From Drosophila miranda (Eukaryota > Arthropoda > Insecta > Diptera > Drosophilidae): a stretch of DNA of 64,000 bases. The stretch is taken from contig NC_046676.1 in assembly GCF_003369915.1 (NCBI RefSeq), forward strand, positions 21,744,001 through 21,808,000. The letters run 5' to 3'. Shown in pieces: positions 21,685-33,300 of the stretch. Position numbers and translations under genes: made by a program. Each line of letters begins with the position of its first letter. Position 1 is the first letter of the stretch. Under the pieces are notes generated by a model. The model was not told the DNA's origin and ran no database searches. It was given only the letters and a program-made list of their open reading frames with translations.

Positions 21685-23436
21685 ATGGATTTGAAACGCT
21701 GCCCCCCGGCAATTGGAATCGGAGCAGATGCCAAACGACCCAAGAAAAACATCCAGGATAAGGGCATCGAGATACCGGGCGATGGGAATCCACCAAATTT
21801 GCCGCCGTGCAGCCCCGACAACTGCTCCGTTTCCTTACCGGAGTCTCCGAAGACCGCCGTTGGAGCGCAGCCCGGCTCGTGGCAAGCAGAGTCTATCAAT
21901 TCCAATTGCGACACAGGCTCGCTTTCGGAATTTGATAGGAATTCTCTATGGAAGAAAGGTACGCTGTCACAGATCTTAAGTATGCTCTATTGCGTGTAAT
22001 GAAACATTTTATTGGCTCAGATATTCACGGGAACAAACTGTCGCGGCGGGAGATGGCAAGGGTACGTCGAATGGAGTCGCTCAAGTGTTTGGAGCTGGAG
22101 CGCGAGTTGGGCTCGAAGTCTTGCGAAGATACCGCCTCTGTTGTACTGGTTATTCGTTTTCCTGACCCTGAAATATCCACAGCCATGGTGGCTGGACTAT
22201 CCCCGGCAATCAGAGATGTAGGTGTGCCCAGTTGCTTGGAGCCGCGCTACTGCATGGTTCACCTGAAGATAGGAGCGGACGTGGACTCGACAATAAGCGA
22301 GATCAATCAGGTGCGATTTGGCAACGGCTTTCTGGTGGCAGAGCGCAAAGAATTTTCCGATGAAGAGGAGGCAAAATTGATCGACCCCTGCAGTCTGTAT
22401 GTGTCTAACATACCCTTCCACATGACCACATTGGCCATTAAGGGATTCTTTGTGAGATCCATGCGAGTGGATGTTGGCGTCCTCAGGACGGAGAAGCGTG
22501 CCCGCTACGCCTTTGTCCGCTATGCTACAACCGAACTAGCCAGAGAGGCATTTAGGGAGTTGTCCAGGAGTCCTTGTCTGTCCAATCGCACACTAACTGT
22601 TCGCTTTCGGCGTATTAAAAAGCGACCCGGCCAGTTCAAATTGCAGCCCAACCCATCGAACCTCACAATAAACACACTGGCCACTGACGATGACAATGCG
22701 GCTGACGCCGACTGCAAAGTTATCTCCCCTCCACCTGTTGAGTCAATCACAATCAGCGACAGCGATGGAAACTGCTCTGATTCGAATGGTGCCACCAAAG
22801 AAAAGACCAAGCGCAAGAGCAAAATGAGTGAGCACGAGATGGAGATCCAAAAACTGAAGCTACAAATGGCTGAATATGGTGCCATCATAAAGAGCTTGCA
22901 GGCCAGACAAGATATTTCAGGTAGGTAGACAGGTTGTGTAGATGCATTGTGTTCCATTACGATTACTTTTTTGTGTGTCTGTTTTGTTGAATTTCATCAG
23001 ATTTGTCGCCAAAACTGGAGCCTAGCTCATATCCGGAAATGTGCAGGCATGCAAGGGCTCCTACTCCCGTCCCCCTAATACAAGACATCAAAGCGGAGTG
23101 TGCCTATTTGGGTCTACCAGAGGTCAGCGCAGAGCCCGAACCTGCTTTTCGCCCTACGACGTTACCTATAGACAAGCCTGGCCAGGATGATGATCCTAAA
23201 AAGCCCAAAAGTAAAATGAAGCGGACCTATAGCCTAATATTGTTATGCCACTCCTCTTATCCTACTTAGAATCATTTTTTCTTGGCCGGATGCTTTCAGG
23301 TCTTGCCAGACTCGCCAAAAGCCCAAAACCGGCCGACGAGAAGACCACAGCTTCAAAGGCTACCCAAGCCTCCCCGGAAAAGGACGCACGACTGGAGGAG
23401 CTTTACGCTCAGTTGGAAACCGACATAGATACCTAA
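21685..23436 (+). CDS. Pof: Single-RRM nuclear protein, probable Painting of fourth (506 aa)
   Basis: Exons are 21685-21958, 22021-22920, 23001-23210 and 23300-23436, with GTACGC, GTAGGT and GTAAAA donors; the joined frame codes 506 residues. A basic NLS-like N-terminus (AKRPKKN) precedes one RRM at about residues 214-290 (RNP2 LYVSNI, RNP1 RYAFVRYA). An acidic Ser/Asp-rich linker, a basic patch (KRKSK) and a predicted coiled coil near 362-389 follow. The rest is low-complexity and fast-evolving in appearance. In D. melanogaster, Pof (chromosome 60E, about 495 residues, one RRM) binds nascent RNA on chromosome 4. The length, the single RRM and the neighbourhood fit. I could not compare the sequences directly, so the symbol is tentative; the RRM call is firm. 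Confidence 0.6.
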
Positions 23437-24387
23437 TTTTTCGTGCTGTGCAACAATTTCACCCATTGTGAATAACATTGTATTGCACATATACTATTAT
23501 TTATTAGTTTTTGTTTTATTTGTAATTTTTTCGTTTTTTTTTGACTCATTTCCAGCGTACATTTAAAATTATTACACATAATAATACGTAAATTAAATAA
23601 TATTTCGGTTTTAAATATTAAACCCGAACAAATATCGCTTAACGGACTGGCTTAAATATCACTTATAAAATATTCAAATGTACTCGATGATGATATGGGT
23701 CGTCCAGTCAAGTCAAGTCAAGTCAATTCAAGTCACTTTTTGTTCAATCAAAAACTTAAAACACATACTATAGTTTGCAGTAATGTTGTTACACAGCTTT
23801 AAGAACTTTAAGAAGTGAAGCTCGGGCTTCTTAGTATTCCGTGTTCCACGTGCAGACATTAACAATTATATCTAAACTAAATTACATTTAACATAGGTCG
23901 AATCGTTCATTTGATGTTTTAACGTTTGGTTTTCTCTCGAATTCCTGGCATATGGCTCGTTAAGTTTAATATCGCAATTTGTCATTACCAAAACAGTAGA
24001 ATACAATAAGAACGTCTGCTATGACATGACTCCTGATGGGTTTTTGTCGTTTAGAATGCGGAATGTTATCAACTATTTTATTATATTTAAGGCTGATTTT
24101 ATTTACACAACAACAAAGATATTTGATAAGGCACCTGTTTCACATGCTGATCGCTCAATTTACAATTGATATTCTGTTTGATTTCAATTTTTGTTGGGAC
24201 TATTTTGATTTGCATTTCCTCTCATTGTATTCGATATGATGTTACGCATTTGAATTTCAAGCATTTTCGGTGTCCAACGTGCGGTAAAATTTTAGAAATT
24301 TTACTTGAGTTGTTTCGGCTTTCAGTTAGTTCAGTTTTCCTAAGTTCCTAAGTGTTTATGTTTCGGAAAATGCTCTGCCTGGCTCTT
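23437..24387. other. Convergent 3' ends of the RRM gene and Mmp1
   Basis: This AT-rich stretch holds the 3' UTR of the plus-strand RRM gene and, from the other side, the 3' UTR of the long Mmp1 transcript. Minus-strand AATAAA sequences at 24077-24082 and near 24097 are candidate Mmp1 poly(A) signals, with others near 23497. A short AGTCA tandem repeat lies at about 23707-23735. No gene is seen. Confidence 0.5.
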
Positions 24388-27300
24388 TTAGCTAGCAATC
24401 AGTTTGGAGATGAAGCACAACAGGATGGTGGAGATCACAGTGTTGACTGCCGAGTTGCTTGTCAGCTGCGAAACGGACATGGCTCCGGAACCCGTACGCT
24501 CGGCCACTTCCGGTCCGATGGGCTCGTCGTTGCTTTGGTGATCGCCAACTGCTATGAAAAACGGGGCAATTTCCAAATTCAAGTTAGTTAAGCGAATAAA
24601 TAGGCTAAAATTAAACGTTCTTGGGTGCATTGCATAGTGGACTTACATCTAAGCTAAAGATATTGTTGGATTAGGTGTTTGTTTTTTTTTTTTTTGGTGG
24701 ATTTTTTCTGGAAGTTTGTGCGATTTTGAAAGTAGAAGCTCAACTTAGGAAAACGGAGTAGAAAAATAAATGTAACTTAAGTAACTTAATGGGGGAGGGG
24801 GGGGAAATAAATAATAATTGATACAACATACTCTTCACTTCACTCTGTGCGCAAACGGATTTGAGTTCGTTTCATTTATTTGGCTTGGCTTGGCGTTTCG
24901 GCAGCGGCGCAGGTCTTGGGCGTGGCATGTTTTATATGTATGTTTATTTTTGTTTGTTTGTTCGGTTTTATTCAGACAGAGATCACTCAAGCGATGGATG
25001 TACAAATGGTGAACACTGTACAGTACAGCTGAATGCTGGACAAATCACACTTGGAACGGCTACACATTGACGATGGACAGAGCAGGGGCTGAGCACGAGG
25101 ATATGGTATGATCCTCTAGAAGAACCTGTTCGTTAGGCTCCACATCCAGCCGGGCAGCACACCCTGATTCGTAACTTGCGGCACTACTTAAATGGTTTCA
25201 TAGGAACCGCAAGGAATTAAAAATGTATCGTGTTTTTTTTTTTTTGGTGGGTTTCCCCAAAAATAATGAAATGAAAAGTGTAAAGAATAGCATAAATAAA
25301 CAATTCAGCAAAAATATATACAAGTACATATATCATAATTGAAGCGTATGCTTTGTGGGCATGGCATGTGGTGGGGAGGGATGTGCTCATACAACTACGT
25401 AACAGTTTTCTTTTTTTGCTGCGGTCAAGCAATCGATCAAAGGCTGATGTCTACGCATGAATGTACAGTTTTGTTTGGAAAGAGAGTAAGAGGAGTATAT
25501 AATAAGAATAATATGAGGAGCAGCATGGCGACTACAACTACACACACAAAAAAACGCACACAAAGGAGGAAACAGAAACAGAAGGAGAAGCAGTAGCAGC
25601 GAGACAGAGAGAGTCAGAGAGAGTGGGGCGGCACATTCACTTTGTAATTCTTCTGTGGTGATGTGCCTGTGTGGGAGTGTATCTGTATCTGTTATTGTAT
25701 CTGTATCTGTGGTTCGTTCAGTTGTTGTTATATCTGTGTGCTGTTGGTGGTTAATGGTTCTTGTTTTTATATCCGCGTCTCTTAAAGCCTGCAAGAAATA
25801 TATGTATATGTATATGTACATACAGACAAACATGACAATGACAAATACGAGTACATTTCAAAAATTCGGCTTTTTTCGAATGCAAATTCAACGGTTATGG
25901 GCCAGGCACGTGCATGCAGTGTTAAGCGTGTGGCCTGCAGTAATATAAATGGCCGTTCGCTTTGTGGGTCATAACGGTGATTGTGATTCTGATTGTGGAC
26001 CACATGTTACGTGGCCCGCTATTGTCTCATGCAGGTGTAAATCTTTTGTTTGCTCTAGATTAGTGTTTAGTAAGTACATATTCAGTGGATTCATGCAATT
26101 AGAGGGGGCTGTGTGTGTTGTGGGGGTGTAAGTGTGGGGGCAGTGTTTAATTTGATCACAGGTGGTGGGGGGGTTGGAGGAGTTGTTTCAACCAAGCCGT
26201 AGCCATATTGAATTTTGTGCCGGTGGGGTGCCAAAATAAGGAAACAGTTACACTTCATTTCGGTTTACGCAAAAAGTGTTGCAAAATACCATAAACTACA
26301 GGATAACGATTTTAGTCTGGGGCCAGAGTGGATAAAGAATATTAATAATTAATAGTACCATATCTAGATAAATACTTAATGCTACAGAACTACATACATA
26401 CGCTTAGACCATAGATAGGAAGGTGGTTTGGTTGGGGGTGGGGGCTCATTGTGGTGTTTAACAGAATAGTGTTGTAAAAGTGTTTGCGTTAAGAGTGTTA
26501 GTAACCGAGACTGCTATATATAGGTTCTATAGATTAATCAAGTTAGTTATAGTATGGTGCACATGCTAGGATAGGATCGTTGGCGAGGCGTTGAATGTTG
26601 CGGCTTATAAGCTAGGAAGATGGTTTTATTTGTTTTTTTGGTGGCTTTGATCTGGGATCCCGGTTAGTGAGACCGACTGACCAGTAGTTTGTTGTAGCTG
26701 CTGTTTTTTCTTGTTCTTGGTTTTATCTTTGGATTTTCAAACTGTAAGCAAGATATTGGATTATATCCGGTTTTTCCTTAGTCTAAAAAATTTTTTTTTT
26801 ACATGGTATGCTTAAACTCAAATCCAAATACCGAAAGAAGACAGACAAAAGTTGGTTAGGTTTTGTTAATGGAAAAATTACATTAATTTCAAAGTTAATA
26901 ATACATTTGAGGTGTTAGTTTTAGTTTTTTGGTTAAAAAAATAATTATTACCGACTACCAAAACGATTAAAATTAAAAATGTTTGAATGAAGGTCAGTTA
27001 ATGTTAGTTAAAATTGGTTAGAAATGTACAGAGTTTGAGGGAAAGTTCAGCTTGAGAACACCGAAACAAAACTAAAGTAAAACACCACAAAATATAAGAG
27101 AAAAATATAATAAAATATACAAGAATACATATATATACATGATATATATATAGACTCAGAGAGATAGGGAGAGAGAGAGAAAGACATTGGACACAGACAG
27201 TTTAACAATTAGTTTTTATGTTTTTTTCTTCAATAAGAATTAAAATGTATTTCTTCCATAGGCAACAAAGACAAACACATTCAACTTGAGTAATAGACTA

Positions 27301-30300
27301 ATTTCACTACATAGATATAAACTTAATTAAACATACCATATAGATAGGATTTATAAACGTAATTCGGTCATTCCTTATAATCATTTCTTGACTCCTTAAT
27401 TGCTTCACGCTAAGTAACAACTCACACAAGATTGCTATGAGATCTTTTTGACTTTACAGAGTTTGGGATTTCAATCTTGATTTCTGTATCGAATTCTATA
27501 TCGATTTCTATATCGATTTCTGTATCGATTTTGGGGCTCAAACAAAACTACCGCCGCGTCGGTCCCACTCACCTGCGTCCAAATCAAAATCACTATTACC
27601 ATCATCGGCTTGCGATACCATCGAGTGCTGTTCGTACTCAGAGTCCGAGCCCTCGACAATATTACCTGTGGACGAGGGCGTATTCTTGCAGCCGAACCAC
27701 CAATGTGCCGTCGGTCTGGGGAAGGCGGGCGTGGCAGTGTCCACCTGCGTACGGAATGGATGGAATGTTGCAAATCATTAGATGATGAGATCCACTAGGG
27801 GACGGAGAATGGTATGCTTACCGCAAAGCGAGCATCGTGGAATCGATAGTACTTGTCGCCCTTGAAGAAGTACGTATAGCCGTTGGTGTACTTGAGCGCC
27901 GCGTCCAGGTTGTTGGGCACCCCCTCCCAGTTGGAGATGGGCTTGGGGTAGCTGGCCTTGACGGGCGGGCGCTTGGCGGGATCGAAGCGCCAGAACTTGC
28001 TGCCCTTGAAGAAGTAGATCTTGCCATTGCCTCCCCAGACCATAGCCGCATCCAGATGATCGGGAATGCCGGTGAATCCCTCGCTGATCTCCTTGGGATA
28101 GACGCCGTCCATCTGTCGTCCCTGGTAGCGCCAGTACTGGGTGCCCTTGAAGAAGTACGTCTTTCCGTTCTTGTACGTGAAGGCAGCATCGATGTTGCCC
28201 GGCAGTCCCGGCCATCCCTTAGAGATGAGCTGGGGGTAGCCCTCCTCCACGGAGTCCGTGGTCAGCTTGTAGAACTTGTCGCCCTTGAAGGCGTACGTCT
28301 CGCCCTGGGCCGAGTTGAAGAGCGTGTCGATCTTGGAGTCCTTGCAGATGCTGTCGTCGAGCGGCACCTTTGGCGGCGTAAACGAGGGGCGTTGCGTGCT
28401 GGGCGGGTAAGCATTGGTGGGCTTCAGCTGGTTCGTCTTCTTGCCATACAGCGACTGGATGGCAGCCTTGTCGTCGTCGTCCAGCCTGAACACAGGCTCG
28501 AAGCCGCGGTAGAAGGGCGCCATCAGAGCCGAGCTCTGGTCGGAGTGCGACAGGCCCAGAGAGTGTCCAAATTCGTGAGCGGCCACCTGGAACAGATTGG
28601 TGCCGCGGGGCGAGCCAATGGTCCACAGCTCTGCGTCGTCAAAGTGCGCATCGCCTCCGAAAACGGGGAAGAAGGCGTGGGCCAAGGTGCCGCCCTGTCC
28701 ATCGAAGGCATCGCCATCGCCATGCTCGCTCTCTACGAACCTGTGTGGAGAATCCATTGAGAAACCGGTCTGAAACGGATATCTGTGTAGGACACTCACT
28801 TGATTTCGATGTGCACGGGGCCGGTGGTCTTCTTCGTGAAGGTAAGATCGGTGTCCTCGGACCAAACGGCAAAGGCGCGGCCAATCTCAGCATCGACATC
28901 CACGCGCTTCAACCGCTTGGGGTATTTGGAGACCTTGTAGGTGAGGTTCTTCACCCGCCAGCGACTGCCCTGCAGGGCATAGCGCTTCGAACGACTGTCG
29001 CCCGTGCCGACGCGATCCCTCACTCCGCAACGGGGCAGGGACATCAGCTTCAGGGTCTCGTCGTCCAGCTCGCCGGTAATGTTGAGGCCGGCAAAGTTCT
29101 GGAACTCCTGGATGGCGTTCAGCCATGTTGACTTGTCCTGGAGTCCACTGTTGGCAGGATTGCGGGCAGAGGCGGGCAGATAGCCGAACTGGGAGAGATA
29201 CATCTGCAAGAAAGGAAAAAAAGGGGACACAACGGTTGAATGACGGGCTGGCTGACACTCTGGCTGCAAGCGAAGATCAATGGGTTGCGGCGCCCCACCA
29301 GGGCGGCCGTCTTGATTTATGGCCATCCGATAATCCCGCTGCGGCTTCTATTTCTGCCTTGGCACTGGCATGTCCTGACAGTGCCTCTGACTCTGTCGCA
29401 ACTCTATCTGACTTGCATAATTTATGACTGCCACACTTGCTAATAATTTATATAAGACGGAGAGCGGAACAAAGCGGGGCAGTGGGGAGGAGGGGTCGGA
29501 CATTCGAGTATATGGAAACGTATATGGAAACTACATTGCGACGTGACTGGCGGAGGTGTGAAAACTTCTTAATCGATCTCCGTCGGAGCATCGAGCATCG
29601 AGTATCCAGCATTAAGGAAGCGTTTCAATTACAACCTCTGGCTGACTAATTGAGAATTGTAACATTGAGAAATCGTATTAAAAAAGCAGCAAAAGCAGTT
29701 TGTTTGCCTATCAGGGAAGTGCACCGAACACCGTGGAGAACAATGCGAGGTTATCTTAACAGTTATCTCTTTATATAATACATATTACGTTTTGTCTAAT
29801 TTTATTTTATTCGCTGTAGCTGTCCGACCAATTACAACGGCAAATTGTCTTACAAGCAGTCGGTCCGACGGAGACGGGGTCTGTCCGTCGGCCAGAATCG
29901 AGAACCGAAACGGACAAAAACATTGTGTGTACAATTTGGCATGTGGATCAGGTCTCCATTCCGTTTATGTGTCGCACATTCTTAATGACACCGCCATCGC
30001 CACCGCCATATGTACTGTATAATGATTTGCCGAATCTTGCATAATGCCAGCTGACTGTTAATTTAATTATACGCGTATATTCATTCCGAGGAAGTAAACA
30101 TTGGGTTTATCGCATAAGTATGCATAGCCGGTGCTCAGTGCTCTGCCCAGCTCTGCTCTGCCAGAACCTCTCGCTCAATAATCTTGTGGTCTTCTGGGTG
30201 GGTAATCCACTGATCAGCTGACAACAGTCCGCCCCGGGCCCGGGTCTCGCCTAAAGGTAAACGAACTTTCCTGGGTCTGTGGTAAACAAACGCAGGGTTC

Positions 30301-33300
30301 AAGTGAAAAGACAATGCAAGTCCCATCCCGCTTGGGAATCGATGCGAGAATTAGGAGCAAACTGACACATTTAGGACTGGCACTCGAGCTGGGATTGACT
30401 CATCTCCCGCATTGACCTTAGGAATGCCTCTTTATGTAATTAACATAATTATTCGCTTGACTTCTGTGGCGAGCCCACAGAATGCTGAACACCTTCCTCC
30501 GGGGCAGGCACGCTTCGCTTGATTACAGAACTTGTGTGCGGCTCTCCATTGTGGGGAAAAGCGTTATGTCTGTGGCGTGACTCCGATACACCTTTTGTCA
30601 TAGAGCAAACAGCCCGATCCAGCTGGAGGGCGATTGCAAGGCATTGTTCTGGGCTCAAACGAGAGCTCTTTCGGGCCCCAATACCCACCCCCCACTACCG
30701 ACTATCTTGCTGTCCATCGATAAGATAACTTCATTTGGCAACAAACAAAAGACACTCAATGCCTCCCATCTGTCAGTCAGAAATTGACTCATTTCGTGAC
30801 GCATTGTTCTTTGGCTCTCTCTCTCTCTCTGTCTCTCTCTCTCTGGCTGGACAGGTTTTTGTGGATTCGCAGTGTGTGCGTCACAGGGCAAGCGGAAGTC
30901 GGGGATAGAACGGAAATGGCTCGATTTTATACGGTATTTTTTTTTGGGAGTCATCGATACAGTTCGCCCCTACCCCCGCATCTGCCGATTAGCTCGTTAG
31001 ATGCATCCGCATGCATATCGATTGAGATTTACGTGCAGTTGCATGTGATCACTGGGGGAGACACCGTTCTGGGATGCATCGTGTGCTCCATGACCATGCA
31101 AATCATTGAAAATTATACAGGTTTCCAAGGGGGGGGGGGGGGGGGGGGGGCCTGGGGCCTGGGGCCTGGGGCCACGAGCTGTTGCGGGTCACGTTTCAGA
31201 GGGCGTTGAAATTGCACTTCAATTTATTATTGGACATTGACACAAATTTTTTGTGCTGCTTTTGATAATAACAAGCATTTCAATGCTGGCCAAAATGTCA
31301 ACACAGAACGGCTCCAACCACGCCCCATCACACTCTGCATACGAGTATATGCTGGCCACAGTCGCTGTGGATACCTGACCCGTGTGTCTATTCAGTAGTA
31401 TAGTCGTATGGTTTGACCTGCTTGCCTGGTTTACTTGGACAGAGAGCTGAACTTGCAGGAGGAAATGCCCCAAAGGGGGCTTGCAACTGGGCTGTGTGTG
31501 TGTGTGGGCTCTGTAATGTATGCTACACTGAAGTAGGACTCCAAGCATGAAACTTAAGCCACAAATACAACTGCAGTACAACCTTCAAATATTTAACACT
31601 ATTTGCTGGCGCAAAGTTCCCAACTTAATTCGATATCGAAAGGCAAATGGGAGTGGAACACAGTGGAGGAGGTTGGAGAATGGCCCATGAATGTGTAGCT
31701 ACTGGGAGTCAATGAACTTTCGATTCGATTCGAACAGTTCTTCCCTGGGATTGTGGGCGTCTTCGCCGCCTTGTACACTTCCGGCAGAAACAAGACCAGG
31801 ACATGCATAAATTATAAACAGAATCGGTGTACGACGAGTCGTGTATACAAGTACAGGAACGACTACAAATTGATGGGAAAATTATAGCTTGTTCGAGTGA
31901 AAATTTCTTGGTGGCCCACGCTTTCCGTTTTTTCGGGGGTGGGTGCGTGCCCAGTTTACGTTCCGAATGTGGGTCATTCAGGTCGTTGACTTTCGCCTTT
32001 CACCTTTCCCCCTCTGCCCCCGCACACCACAAATAAACCTAGACCTAGTTGCACAAATATTTGCGTGGGGCAACCACGTGCATAAGCGAAAGTGTCGCCG
32101 ACAATTACAGGCCAATGGCTGAGGTTTTCCCTTTTCCCACAGCAATTGCAGTTGATTCCCGGCCTAGTATTCGCAGTCCAACGGGCAAACGGGCTTAACT
32201 TGTTTTAACTGTTTTTTACTTAACGATTACATCATTATCCACTAAACAAACCCCTGGCCAGCCCCCATTGGGCGGTGGCGGGGGGCGGGGGGGAGTCGAA
32301 GCGCAGGCGCCTCATTTGGCTGCCAGGCGGCATGGCATTTCTTTTTGACGCACCGCACTCAACTGGCTTGGCTCTCTCTATAACGAGGAGACTGAGCAGA
32401 TGGAAAAAGAAACCGAAATCAAAGGAAAACAGAAACTGGGCCAACTGGAGGCTTAAATCCAGCTTTAAGTTGTATAACATTTACAATTAGTTTTAGTTGG
32501 GGCTTAAAGTGAGGCGAGAAATCATTTTAATTGAAAGAATTTCCAAGTCAAGTAGCTGTCGATGGCAAACAACTCGCAACGAAAGGATTGTTTATACTTT
32601 GATTCATAAATATTGTATTTATCGTGGAGCCATGGTGGATGGGAGGTGGATTCAATCCGTTAATGGATGTCCAGGGACTGAATACTTGAACGCCACTTAA
32701 TATGTGATTATAACTGAATAACTAATGAATTTTCCCTACATATCTGATAATATCTACAAGTATCAATCCGTATAAGTTTTCCATGACATTTACTTGGTCT
32801 GAGAATGAGAAAGGAAAAGTGGGGGAAACCTTCCATAAAATATTTGACATTTCCACCGACACACACCGCTCGAAGGTGGCTCTGTCTCTGACACATACTC
32901 CTCGCTCCCACCACCCTTGCCACACTTTTTCAGCCACTTTTTGTGGCCTGTGGCTAATTCACTTGGCGATAAATAAGCGTCAAGATGCGAAGATAACCGG
33001 CTAGGCCAAAAAAAAAAAGGTGAGTCGTTTTTATGCAAAAGTCTGGCAAAAAAAGGATTTCATTGCTGTGTTCCTATTCCGGATTCCGATTCCTGTTTGG
33101 GCTGTAATGGAGGCAGTTACTTTTTTTGTTTATGGCGAGACGCGTGAAATGCCAAGCGATAGACGACGACCTTAGAGGAGTGCCTGTCTGAAAAAGGATG
33201 TTGGCGCAGCAAAAACTATCATTTGTTTGCCCGTGTGGCAAGGTTGCTGCAACCGTGTTTGGGTATCCTTTGTGTGGCGGCACCTCGCGAAGGTCGCACG

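Noticed and set aside
27837..28760. 307-codon plus-strand open frame across Mmp1
   Set aside because: Exact antisense of the hemopexin and catalytic exons; codon pattern mirrors the real gene.
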